Below, piece by piece: positions 15,617 to 23,703 of a DNA stretch of 64,000 bases. The notes beneath the pieces are model-generated. The model worked only from the letters and a program-made list of their open reading frames with translations, searched no databases and was not told the origin of the DNA. How positions within the stretch are numbered: the stretch's first letter is position 1; each line of letters starts with the position of its first letter. The stretch is from Heyndrickxia shackletonii (lineage in GTDB: Bacteria; Bacillota; Bacilli; Bacillales; Bacillaceae_C): NCBI RefSeq assembly GCF_001420715.1, contig NZ_LJJC01000004.1, forward strand, positions 3,489,014 to 3,553,013. Reading direction: 5' to 3'. Position numbers and translations under genes: made by a program.

Positions 15617-18544
15617 CTATTTTTGACCAATATAACGATAATTTTGCAGCCACTCTTTCATTCGGGCAGAATCCATTGGTTTTTCAATTAAATACCCTTG
15701 GATATAATGGCAGTTCATGTTCTTTAAAATAGCAAACTGCTTATCTGTCTCGACGCCTTCTGCAATAACCTCGAGTCCAAGTCCTTGCCCCATCGTCATA
15801 ATAGAATGAACAATAGCAAAATCCGGGGTTTGAACATCTAAATTTTGTATAAATGATTTATCTATTTTTAATAGATGAATTGGCAAATGGCGTAAATAAC
15901 TTAGGGATGAATATCCAGTTCCAAAATCATCAATCGATATTTTTACCCCAATATTCCGCAGGGCATGCATTGTATCAATCGTTTTAATGGAATCATTCAA
16001 CATTACAGACTCAGTAAGTTCAAGATGTAGATATTTGGAATCCAGGTCAGAATAAGCCAGAGCATTTTTTACATCTTCTATGAACCATCTATTTTGAAAT
16101 TGCGAAGCGGAAACATTAATAGAAATACTAGCATCTGTCAACCCTTCATTATGCCACTCTTTCATTTGTTTGCAAGCTGTTTTCAGCACCCATTTTCCTA
16201 TTGAATGGATGAGTCCAGTTTCCTCTGCGAGCGGGATAAATTCAAATGGTGGGATAATTCCCCGTTCCGGATGCTTCCACCGAATTAACGCTTCGCAGGA
16301 TTTCATTTGATGACTTGAACTGTCAATAATTGGTTGAAAGGTAAGAAATAATTCATTATTTTTTATCGCCCTTCTTAATTGACTCTCCATCTCCACACGA
16401 TGAAGTGTTTCCTGATTCATTTCATCGGAGAAAAAGACCATTCCATTTCCACCTAGTAATTTTGCTCGACTTAAGGCTATATCAGCATTTTTCAATAAAT
16501 GCTCACTCTGATCACCGTCATAAGGATACATGCTAATCCCAATGCTTGCACTGAGGAAAAATTCTTTCTTTTGATAAGAAAAAGGCTTCTCCACCAGCTT
16601 TAATAACTGTTTTCCGATTTGAATGATCGCTTCCGGATTTGATTCCTTCGTTAATAAAATACTAAACTTGTCACTAGTAAATCTACCAAGGTAAGCACCA
16701 TTAGAAAGTTCATTCTTCATCCTAATTGCAAGTTCTTTTAATATTAAGTCCCCTGCATAATGCCCTAATGTGTCATTCACCATTTTAAAGCGATCGATAT
16801 CCAAAAAAAGAATAGCAAGAGCACGCCGCTTCTTCTTTGCCCTTCGCAGCATTTCTTCCAAAATTTCATTAAATTTTGTTCGATTAGGCAATCCTGTTCC
16901 TTCATCATAGTTTGCCAGCTGCGAAATTTTCTCTTCAAATCTTATATTTTCGCTAATGTCCCTCCCAATTCCGAATACACCTACACATTCACCATTCACC
17001 ATAACTGGGATATTTTTAATATGAAAAGACTCTATTCTGTCCATTTTAGTTTTTATACTTACCTTATAGTATTGTATTTTTCCGCTAATTGTTCTGCGAA
17101 AATGACGTTTTACCTTTGGGATATCATTATCCGTAACTAGCCTTATTGAACTTTTTCCCTTTAGTTCGGCCGACGTATATCCTATTGCTTTTTCAAAGGA
17201 TTGATTTACACTGGTAAAGTTACCCTTTAAATCCAGTGTGTAAGCTACATCCATATTATTTTCATATAAAGCATGATAGTAGGCTTCCAAATTCCTGGAA
17301 TTCTCTTGGTATATTTTAACATCCTTTGCCGTTTCATTGACAAGATTTGTTAATGCTGTGATGGAATGTGTTGCAGCGGGTATTATAAATGGATTCTCTG
17401 GCATCAGCTTATTCACTGCATTTGATTCGGATATCGCTAAATAAATAGATGATGGTGATAATGGTTTAGGCTGATTTTTCGATCGATATCCAATATCATC
17501 ATAGCAATAAAAATCTGTTACAGGAGCATTCTGTTTTAAAACTTCTCTATTATACTTAATTAGATGCTCCATGCCATCTATTTTATAAGCACAATGAAAA
17601 GCAAGAATGGTGTCCGCTGGCTTTTTTTTCAGCCTTTTTAACCCCTTTTGAGAGGTCGAAAATAGTTCCTCCAAATTTTGAATCGCAAATGATATCCTGT
17701 CCCCTTCTATAACAGGGATAGATAATTCAATCGTACTTGCTTCATAGACATTACGAATAAAAGCAATGTGTTTTCTTTCGTTTCGATAGATTAAAAATGG
17801 AATATGAAAGCTTGAACTAGGGAGACGCTGAATAAACGGTTTCCCCAAGTACTGTTTCAATATATGTAGAGACTTCTTTCCGTTTATTTCATATAATAAA
17901 TTTCCTTTAGCTTTTGTAACTTTAAAAGAGAAGCCGATTTCTGACCACTCTCCATTTTCCATTGTTTCAATTAGCAAATCCTGATTATCAAATAATAGAA
18001 ACACTATTCCATTATTCACTATTCCTTTATCCGTGAATATATAGGAATTATCCTTTATTAGATCAGAGGTATTACAACCAATGATGAAGACATCGGGGTT
18101 CAGCCTGTGAAAATCATCTAATATAATGTCAATATCCCCTAATTTCTGATTGGTAAATAGCTGTATCATCTTCGTTTCAGAGGTTACATATTCTGCGGTT
18201 ATTTTTTCCACAATTGCTAGCAAATCTATTTTATTGTTCATTTCAAGAATTACGGAATGGACTTTTGTTTTCTCGTAGGTGGTGAAAGTGATCACAGGCT
18301 TATCGGAGAGAATAGTATTATGTAATATCTTCTCAGCAGAACTACATCCCACAATTACAGCTTGTGGAAGTAAATGCTTAATAGATGTAATTAGATTCCC
18401 GATTTCTGTTAAATCCATTTTACCGGCGGATATGTGAACGCATAAAACAGGATACTGCGGAAGTTCGTTTTCTTCGATAAATGACTGGAGCTGAGATTGA
18501 TTTTCGAATAAAGACTGAAACGATTTTGCCAAATTGCTCACCAC
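15617..18544 (-). CDS. FIST-PAS-GGDEF-EAL protein, predicted cyclic di-GMP phosphodiesterase
   Basis: 975 residues. The first about 400 form FIST N and FIST C sensory domains (small-ligand binding). A PAS domain follows at about 415-530, then a GGDEF domain (about 545-705) and an EAL domain (about 715-970). The GGDEF signature is Arg-Phe-Thr-Ser-Asp-Lys-Phe, so cyclase activity should be absent. The EAL domain keeps Glu-Ala-Leu, Asn in Ile-Asn-Val-Ser, Glu in Leu-Glu-Leu-Thr-Glu-Ser, Asp-Asp-Phe-Gly-Thr-Gly, Lys in Leu-Lys-Ile-Asp, Glu in Ala-Glu-Gly-Val-Glu-Thr and the final Gln-Gly, so it should hydrolyse cyclic di-GMP. There is no membrane segment. The start is uncertain: GTG at 18544, or TTG at 18532 which has GGTGGTG at a better distance. 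Confidence 0.88.
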   Translation of the reverse strand: MVSNLAKSFQSLFENQSQLQSFIEENELPQYPVLCVHISAGKMDLTEIGNLITSIKHLLPQAVIVGCSSAEKILHNTILSDKPVITFTTYEKTKVHSVILEMNNKIDLLAIVEKITAEYVTSETKMIQLFTNQKLGDIDIILDDFHRLNPDVFIIGCNTSDLIKDNSYIFTDKGIVNNGIVFLLFDNQDLLIETMENGEWSEIGFSFKVTKAKGNLLYEINGKKSLHILKQYLGKPFIQRLPSSSFHIPFLIYRNERKHIAFIRNVYEASTIELSIPVIEGDRISFAIQNLEELFSTSQKGLKRLKKKPADTILAFHCAYKIDGMEHLIKYNREVLKQNAPVTDFYCYDDIGYRSKNQPKPLSPSSIYLAISESNAVNKLMPENPFIIPAATHSITALTNLVNETAKDVKIYQENSRNLEAYYHALYENNMDVAYTLDLKGNFTSVNQSFEKAIGYTSAELKGKSSIRLVTDNDIPKVKRHFRRTISGKIQYYKVSIKTKMDRIESFHIKNIPVMVNGECVGVFGIGRDISENIRFEEKISQLANYDEGTGLPNRTKFNEILEEMLRRAKKKRRALAILFLDIDRFKMVNDTLGHYAGDLILKELAIRMKNELSNGAYLGRFTSDKFSILLTKESNPEAIIQIGKQLLKLVEKPFSYQKKEFFLSASIGISMYPYDGDQSEHLLKNADIALSRAKLLGGNGMVFFSDEMNQETLHRVEMESQLRRAIKNNELFLTFQPIIDSSSHQMKSCEALIRWKHPERGIIPPFEFIPLAEETGLIHSIGKWVLKTACKQMKEWHNEGLTDASISINVSASQFQNRWFIEDVKNALAYSDLDSKYLHLELTESVMLNDSIKTIDTMHALRNIGVKISIDDFGTGYSSLSYLRHLPIHLLKIDKSFIQNLDVQTPDFAIVHSIMTMGQGLGLEVIAEGVETDKQFAILKNMNCHYIQGYLIEKPMDSARMKEWLQNYRYIGQK

Positions 18545-18628
18545 CTTGACTTGACAATAATTAAAATATTCATACTATTATTATTGTAATATATTTGTAA
18601 TATATTGTCGATATTTACCCAAAAATAA

Positions 18629-18652
18629 AAGCCGCTCATTCCAGAGCGACTT
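18629..18652 (-). terminator. Terminator of yisL
   Basis: On the minus strand AAGTCGCTC pairs with GAGCGGCTT (one G-U), followed by TTATTTTTG. Confidence 0.75.
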
Positions 18653-18657
18653 CCTCT

Positions 18658-19029
18658 TTATGCGAATGGATGCCAGCCCATTGGCAACCTTAATCCAATA
18701 TAAAGTACAGCTAGAAATAATATGATAAACAACACCCATAAAAGTCCGGTACCTTTTTTATTCACCGTTCTTACTAAAATCATTTCCATTAATACGACAA
18801 CAAGTAATCCAACAAGTAATTTAACACCGTATAGTCCCGGATTTATGGATTGGTTATTGAAGAACAGTAACGCACCAGTAATAATAACTAAAATGTAGAA
18901 TAGGCGAACAATCATATGAACGATTTTTGCTGCCTTTTCTCTACCAGCCTTATGTAAAAGCAATGCCACGATAAAAAGAATAATCGCAATGACCCAAGTA
19001 GTGACATGGGCATCTGTACGAGTAAGCAT
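18658..19029 (-). CDS. yisL: YisL, DUF1516 membrane protein
   Basis: 123 residues with four predicted membrane helices (about 11-26, 38-57, 66-87 and 96-115) and short loops. It matches YisL/DUF1516 in length and in the pattern Trp-x-Ile-Ala...Leu-His-Lys-Ala-Gly-Arg. AGGAGG precedes the ATG. Next to yisK as in B. subtilis. Function unknown. Confidence 0.85.
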   Translation of the reverse strand: MLTRTDAHVTTWVIAIILFIVALLLHKAGREKAAKIVHMIVRLFYILVIITGALLFFNNQSINPGLYGVKLLVGLLVVVLMEMILVRTVNKKGTGLLWVLFIILFLAVLYIGLRLPMGWHPFA

Positions 19030-19120
19030 TTTTTAACCTCCTAACATTTTTTTATTAATAAGCATTATATGACTCATCCAATATTATCATAATGCCAGAT
19101 CAATAGATATATTTTACAGA

Positions 19121-20008
19121 TTATTTTACCACATTTGTCAAAGTTCCTATTCCTTCAACTATTATATCGATTCTGTCTCCAGATGCTAAAAATTTCGGAG
19201 GATTGAACCCATTTCCTACACCTGCTGGCGTTCCAGTAGCAATAATATCACCTGGTTCCAGCGTCATTCCCTTTGAAAGTACAGAGATAATTTCTTCGAC
19301 TGGAAAAATGAAATGTTTTGTATTAGAATTTTGGCGGACTTCATCATTCACCTTTGTAACAATATTTAATTGATTCGGGTTTTCTATTGCAGAATGATGA
19401 ACAATCCAAGGTCCCATTGGGCATGTTCCATCTAAGCTTTTACCGATAAAATATTGATTATGACGCTTTTGAATATCGCGTGCAGTTACATCGTTAATTA
19501 TCGTGTAGCCAAATACATATTCAAGCGCTTCATCCCTGCTTATACTTCGTCCTTTCTTTCCAATTATGACAGCTAACTCACCTTCATAATCTAATTGATT
19601 GGTAATTTCACTATGGGATTCTACCTCTGATAAATGACTGGTAACGGTAGTTGGCGCTTTCGTAAAGACAATGACATTCTTAGGAATATCTGCCTCACTC
19701 CCCATTTCAATCGCATGATCACGATAATTTTTCCCTACACACATTATGTTTTTTTGAGGTTTCGGGATTGGGGAAAGCCACTCAATGGAATCCACATTTT
19801 CATAAAAAGAGGATAAATCTTCTTTCTCCATTAATTCCTTCATATTCATAATAAATTGGTCGCCTTTTTCAATTGCCTCTAGTATGGAGGCAGGTAAGGA
19901 TGGATGGCCATTTAATGCTAACTGAGAAACATTTAATATATCTCCCGTGCTCTCATTCAGCACTCCAAATTGTTCCTTGTTTTCTTTTTTAAATGTTAAC
20001 AGCTTCAT
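19121..20008 (-). CDS. yisK: YisK, fumarylacetoacetate-hydrolase-family protein
   Basis: 295 residues. A short N-terminal region is followed by the FAH catalytic fold (about 85-295) with Asp-Tyr-Glu-Gly-Glu-Leu (metal ligands), Asn-Asp-Val-Thr-Ala-Arg-Asp and Lys-Ser-Leu-Asp-Gly. B. subtilis YisK is known to decarboxylate oxaloacetate and to associate with the Mbl cytoskeleton; the metal-binding Glu/Glu/Asp set is present here, so the same chemistry is plausible. AAAGGTGG precedes the ATG. Position beside yisL and the gerP operon supports the name. Confidence 0.9.
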   Translation of the reverse strand: MKLLTFKKENKEQFGVLNESTGDILNVSQLALNGHPSLPASILEAIEKGDQFIMNMKELMEKEDLSSFYENVDSIEWLSPIPKPQKNIMCVGKNYRDHAIEMGSEADIPKNVIVFTKAPTTVTSHLSEVESHSEITNQLDYEGELAVIIGKKGRSISRDEALEYVFGYTIINDVTARDIQKRHNQYFIGKSLDGTCPMGPWIVHHSAIENPNQLNIVTKVNDEVRQNSNTKHFIFPVEEIISVLSKGMTLEPGDIIATGTPAGVGNGFNPPKFLASGDRIDIIVEGIGTLTNVVK

Positions 20009-20075
20009 ACTATTTCCACCTTTAATTTTATTATTTTATTGTTAAATATTCTGCCTTTTTCAGTGAATTCCTCTA

Positions 20076-21239
20076 TTATTTTTTCCCGTATGTTACCATA
20101 CGCCATACTTTCTCCAATGGACCATATTGAAACTTTATAAACCAAATTTCCGCTAAAATCACTTGAATAATATAAATAAATATCCCTATCATTACACAGG
20201 ATAGCAGAGTAAGCCCTCCATACAAGCCAAGTCCATAATGATAGAAAATCAGCGACCCTACAATCGATTGAACTAAATAAATCGTCAGAGACATTCTTCC
20301 TGCCGCTGCTATTGGCCGTAAAATCTTTTCACAAATACGATTCGTCATCAGCAGAACAATGAAAGCCACAATCGCAAAACTAAAAATCGTTCCCCCAATT
20401 GATTGTTGTACAAGCTTAAAAGCAAGATTAGAATCAATTATTACTGGCAAGGATTTTAAAAAGATTCCTACGATAAAAGATACGATAAAAAGGAACAACC
20501 ATTTCCGCTTATGTGTTTTTGCATTTTGTAGCCATTTCATTTTAGAAGCACCGGCTCCAATCATCATTAAGGGCAAGATAGAGAAAACGGAGAAAAAAAG
20601 ATTAGATGATCCATTTACAGCTGTCCAATCTTCCACCCTTTGCTTCGTGATTTCCCAGTAGCTTCCTGTGGTATACGCGTTGAAAGCTTTATTTACGTTC
20701 GCAATATCTGCATACATTAATGTCGTATTCGGATCGATTAGCGCATTTACCAATATGTATAAAATGAACAATAAATTTGGAATCAGAAAAAGCATAATAC
20801 CGCTGATCATAAGCACTTCTCCTGATAATTCTAATAAAACCATTAACAGCATTCCGTATATTGCGTAATTTGCCAATATATCGCCAGACCAAATTAAAAA
20901 GGCATGAAGTAACCCTATCAATAACAAGAATAGTAACCTTTTTATATATATTTTTGAAAAGGTTAGTCCTTTCTCCTTTATTCGATCACGTAAAATACCG
21001 CTTCCGTATCCAAACATCATCGCAAAGATGGGATAAAAGCTTGATTGAAATATAATTTCAACCCACTTGTAAACCGCTGCATCACCATCCTTCCACCATT
21101 CATATGGATTATAGTATAGGACAGGCGCATTAAAAGAAATTATATTTACAATCACAATTCCCAAAAGACTGATTCCTCTTAATACATCTAAAGTGGAAAT
21201 TCTTTTTTCTTTATGTAACGGTTCCATTTGCAACTTCAT
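20076..21239 (-). CDS. DUF418/YeiB-type integral membrane protein
   Basis: 387 residues with about nine to ten hydrophobic segments. The N-terminus carries Asp-Val-Leu-Arg-Gly-Ile-Ser-Leu-Leu-Gly-Ile, the acyltransferase-3-like/YeiB opening. The C-terminal 150 residues form DUF418 with Arg-Met-Ser-Leu-Thr-Ile-Tyr-Leu-x-Gln-Ser and Gln-Tyr-Gly-Pro-Leu-Glu. Function unknown. GAGGTAA precedes the ATG. It lies between yisK and the divergent gerP operon. Confidence 0.85.
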   Translation of the reverse strand: MKLQMEPLHKEKRISTLDVLRGISLLGIVIVNIISFNAPVLYYNPYEWWKDGDAAVYKWVEIIFQSSFYPIFAMMFGYGSGILRDRIKEKGLTFSKIYIKRLLFLLLIGLLHAFLIWSGDILANYAIYGMLLMVLLELSGEVLMISGIMLFLIPNLLFILYILVNALIDPNTTLMYADIANVNKAFNAYTTGSYWEITKQRVEDWTAVNGSSNLFFSVFSILPLMMIGAGASKMKWLQNAKTHKRKWLFLFIVSFIVGIFLKSLPVIIDSNLAFKLVQQSIGGTIFSFAIVAFIVLLMTNRICEKILRPIAAAGRMSLTIYLVQSIVGSLIFYHYGLGLYGGLTLLSCVMIGIFIYIIQVILAEIWFIKFQYGPLEKVWRMVTYGKK

Positions 21240-21309
21240 ATTTTTACCTCATGCATTATTATTTATTCACCATTCCATTTTACAACGTGATGTACATTTA
21301 GGCTAATTA

Positions 21310-21339
21310 ATCACCTTTCATTAAATCACTCATATGATA
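21310..21339 (+). promoter_or_regulatory. Candidate sigma-K promoter of the gerP operon
   Basis: ATCACC at 21310-21315 and CATATGATA at 21331-21339 with a 15-bp spacer fit the sigma-K pattern (AC-type -35, CATAnnnTA -10). gerP operons are known to be transcribed late in the mother cell under sigma-K. Confidence 0.55.
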
Positions 21340-21402
21340 TGGAATATAAGTGAAATGCCTATTTCTACGCAATAAATTTAAATCAAAAGGATGTGAACGG
21401 TG

Positions 21403-21624
21403 ATGCCTGGATTTGTTGGTGCCGTTCAAATTATGAATATTGGTTCGAGCGGTGTATTTAATATTGGTGATGTATTTCAAATTATTCCAAACGCATCTGT
21501 TAAAACGTTTGCTGGCGCGGGATCATTTAACACAGGAGAAACGTTAACGATTCAAAATCAGCAATCGGCGACTAATACATTTGACATAGACGGATTAGAT
21601 CAAGGAAATTATTTGAATTTCTAA
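21403..21624 (+). CDS. gerPA: GerPA, spore coat germination protein
   Basis: 73 residues opening Met-Pro-Gly-Phe-Val-Gly-Ala-Val-Gln, with the gerPA/gerPF hallmark of a short Gly/Ser/Asn-rich beta protein (Gly-Val-Phe-Asn-Ile-Gly-Asp). GerP proteins act in the spore coat or outer layers and let germinants reach their receptors; loss slows germination. The start at 21403 is the ATG following GTG 21400, with AAGGATG upstream. First gene of the operon. It is separated from gerPB by an inserted dispersed repeat of about 146 bp, unlike the tight spacing of the rest of the operon. Confidence 0.88.
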   Translation: MPGFVGAVQIMNIGSSGVFNIGDVFQIIPNASVKTFAGAGSFNTGETLTIQNQQSATNTFDIDGLDQGNYLNF

Positions 21625-21634
21625 TCACAAAGTA

Positions 21635-21780
21635 AGGGCCTTGTTCATCGGCGTGCAGATTTCGTAGTCGCAGGCGAGACCAAGGGAATCACAGCGAGGT
21701 AATTCACGAGTCAATGTTGACTTATCGTAGGGAGAAGACGCAGAAATCCGCCAACCGATAGGCTCCGAAGCTAGATAAAG
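21635..21780 (+). repeat. Full copy of the dispersed repeat, inserted between gerPA and gerPB
   Basis: About 146 bp sharing with the copy at 54935-55086 the blocks CATCGGC, GATTTCGTAGTC, AATGTTGACTTATCG, GGAG and AGAAATCCGC, in the same order. ATCGG near the left end pairs with CCGAT near the right, AGATTTC pairs with GAAATC, and an internal GAATCAC/GTAATTC hairpin replaces the GCAACC/GGTTGC hairpin of the other copy. It fills most of the gerPA-gerPB gap. Confidence 0.8.
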
Positions 21781-21852
21781 ACTACACTAGTCAAATAATT
21801 TATATAAAAACATTTTAATACAATTCTATACTTGCACAAAAAGGTGGTACCC

Positions 21853-22083
21853 ATGAAAATTTATTTACAACAAACTATTCAAATTCGCATGATAAAAATC
21901 GGAGGTATTTCCAATTCTTCCGTTTTTCAGATTGGGAGTGCAGGGATCATTAAACCAGCTTCCTATTTATATAATACTGGAGGTTTTATTAGACCTGCTC
22001 CGACTCCCGGCACAGCAACAACTACTGGAGGACAGCCCACTACATTTGTGGTACCATTTCAAACTTCCGGAGGGCCTAGATAA
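21853..22083 (+). CDS. gerPB: GerPB, spore coat germination protein
   Basis: 76 residues, opening Met-Lys-Ile-Tyr-Leu-Gln-Gln-Thr-Ile-Gln-Ile, with Ile-Ser-Asn-Ser-Ser-Val-Phe-Gln-Ile-Gly-Ser-Ala-Gly in the middle and a Pro/Thr/Gly-rich tail. This matches GerPB in length and motif. The start at 21853 has AAGGTGG upstream; a TTG-initiated longer frame exists from 21832. Second gene of the gerP operon. Confidence 0.88.
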   Translation: MKIYLQQTIQIRMIKIGGISNSSVFQIGSAGIIKPASYLYNTGGFIRPAPTPGTATTTGGQPTTFVVPFQTSGGPR

Positions 22084-22185
22084 AAAATTGCTTATAGAAA
22101 CACCTTACCGTCTTAGGGTTGATTTCATTATACATCCTTTATTTTTTTAAAGGGATAAATATTGATAAAAAGAGAGGTTATCACA

Positions 22186-22806
22186 ATGGTAGATATTCAT
22201 GCATATATACAACAACTTTATCAATATATCCATCATCAAGAAAAAAAAATATCCCGATTTGAAAAAATGCTGAAGGAATTGAAAAAAGAGGTGGAAGCTT
22301 TAAAAGAAAAGCCTCCCATTAATGTGGAAAGATTAGAATATAAATTTGATCAATTAAAAATTGAAAAATTGGATGGTACTTTAAACATCGGATTAAATCC
22401 AGCAGACTTAACGGAAACCATTGAGGATATGGATATACCTCAAAATAATCCGCATAACCCACCAATAGTTTCAGACCCCGATTTTAGACAAGAACTAATA
22501 AGTAAACTAAATCATTATGCAGGAAACGATATACACATGGTTATTAATGACACTGAACAACAATTAGGAATGACACTGGATCAGCAATATCAAGATTTTA
22601 TTATTGATGATCTCCAGAAACAAATTCCGCAAAGAGTGGATCATTATCTTAATATCCTGGCCGGGCAAAATCTTGGTAATACATCCAAAGAAGATTTATT
22701 AAACCAAGTTTATCAAAAAATGAAGGCTGATATAGATCAGGCAGTCTTTATGTTTATCTCCAAGCTTCCAAACAACTTGAATGGAGGAAATTCGAATGGA
22801 ACTTAA
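22186..22806 (+). CDS. gerPC: GerPC, spore germination protein
   Basis: 206 residues, the longest GerP protein. Residues about 15-50 form a Lys/Glu-rich coiled coil, followed by Asn-Ile-Gly-Leu-Asn-Pro and a helical C-terminal half. The start at 22186 has GAGAGGT 7 nt upstream; the frame is open eight codons earlier. Its last codons overlap the start of gerPD by 11 nt, which suggests coupled translation. GerPC is the cytosol-facing/coat assembly member of the set in other Bacillus, but its molecular role is not known. Confidence 0.88.
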   Translation: MVDIHAYIQQLYQYIHHQEKKISRFEKMLKELKKEVEALKEKPPINVERLEYKFDQLKIEKLDGTLNIGLNPADLTETIEDMDIPQNNPHNPPIVSDPDFRQELISKLNHYAGNDIHMVINDTEQQLGMTLDQQYQDFIIDDLQKQIPQRVDHYLNILAGQNLGNTSKEDLLNQVYQKMKADIDQAVFMFISKLPNNLNGGNSNGT

Positions 22807-22975
22807 TGTTATTAATCGAGAATTACATGTTGAAAATATTGAAATTATCGGGATTGCCAGCTCTTCCCTTTTTATTATCGGAGATGCAGAAAGTATTCAG
22901 CAGGCCTCCACATTTGATACACCTGCAGAATCGCTTATTATTGGACCTTTCGTGCCATTTGTTCCAAGAGGATAA
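22796..22975 (+). CDS. gerPD: GerPD, spore germination protein
   Basis: 59 residues, with Asn-Arg-Glu-Leu-x-Val and Ile-Gly-Ile-Ala-Ser-Ser-Ser-Leu-Phe-Ile-Ile-Gly-Asp, the GerPD core. The start at 22796 has GGAGG 8 nt upstream inside gerPC. It ends five bases before gerPE. Confidence 0.87.
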   Translation: MELNVINRELHVENIEIIGIASSSLFIIGDAESIQQASTFDTPAESLIIGPFVPFVPRG

Positions 22976-22980
22976 GCGAA

Positions 22981-23370
22981 ATGGAAGGAATTAGAAGTTC
23001 TGTCGTTCAGGAATGTAAAATTAATGATGTCGCTTTTAGCTCGAATGTTCATGTAGGCGATACCACTCATATTAAAGCAAATTCGAGAGCCTTTGCCGTC
23101 CAACGCGAGGAAGAATTATTTTTTGGATTTGAAGCTTCCTTTGAGGACTTCCCTATTTTTAGTGAATTGATTCCGATTCCTCCAATTACCGAAAATATAC
23201 AATTTCACCGTTATAACATTGACCCAGTAATTAAAGTTGATCGTGTAAGAATTATCGGTATATCCACCGCTTCTCTTTTTCAAATAGGCACTATTGGAGA
23301 TGCTTATCTAGAAGCAAGAACACATCATGTTCGTCAGCTAAAAAGCACTCATGAAGGAGAACGTCCTTGA
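22981..23370 (+). CDS. gerPE: GerPE, spore germination protein
   Basis: 129 residues with the paired features of GerPE: an N-terminal Ser-Val-Val-Gln-Glu-Cys-Lys-Ile and a repeated Gly-Ile-Ser-Thr-Ala-Ser-Leu-Phe-Gln-Ile-Gly motif near residue 100 that resembles GerPB and GerPD. AGAGGA precedes the ATG. Fifth gene of the operon. Confidence 0.87.
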   Translation: MEGIRSSVVQECKINDVAFSSNVHVGDTTHIKANSRAFAVQREEELFFGFEASFEDFPIFSELIPIPPITENIQFHRYNIDPVIKVDRVRIIGISTASLFQIGTIGDAYLEARTHHVRQLKSTHEGERP

Positions 23371-23424
23371 AACTTTCCGCATAGTATGTGGAACATGAAG
23401 ACTAAATGAAAAAGGATGTTTTTC

Positions 23425-23643
23425 ATGCCTGCAATTATCGGGCCATTACAGATTGTCAATATGAGCGGCGGAGTTACGCAATTCGGAGATTCTGCCTTTA
23501 CTTCTCCAAAATCAAATACAAAAATATCCTCTGGTTCAGGAGCTTTTACAACAGGAGTAATAGTCATAAACAATAATTTTCTCAGCCTAAATACTACATT
23601 TAATTATTCAGTACTGGATCAACCGATCATCGGAAATAATTAA
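23425..23643 (+). CDS. gerPF: GerPF, spore germination protein
   Basis: 72 residues, opening Met-Pro-Ala-Ile-Ile-Gly-Pro-Leu-Gln, paralogous to GerPA (same size, same Gly/Ser-rich beta pattern). The start at 23425 has AAAGGATG upstream. Last gene of the operon, followed directly by a terminator. Confidence 0.88.
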   Translation: MPAIIGPLQIVNMSGGVTQFGDSAFTSPKSNTKISSGSGAFTTGVIVINNNFLSLNTTFNYSVLDQPIIGNN

Positions 23644-23644
23644 T

Positions 23645-23679
23645 AAGGCTTTGCCTCATGTGATCAAAGCCTTTTTTTT
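23645..23679 (+). terminator. Terminator of the gerP operon
   Basis: Stem AAGGCTTTG / CAAAGCCTT, loop of 11 nt, followed by TTTTTT. Confidence 0.88.
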
Positions 23680-23703
23680 CGTGGGAATGGGGGACAGGTC
23701 CCC

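Noticed and set aside
21625-21852. A missing gene between gerPA and gerPB
   Set aside because: No frame with a ribosome binding site; the gap is explained by the dispersed repeat.
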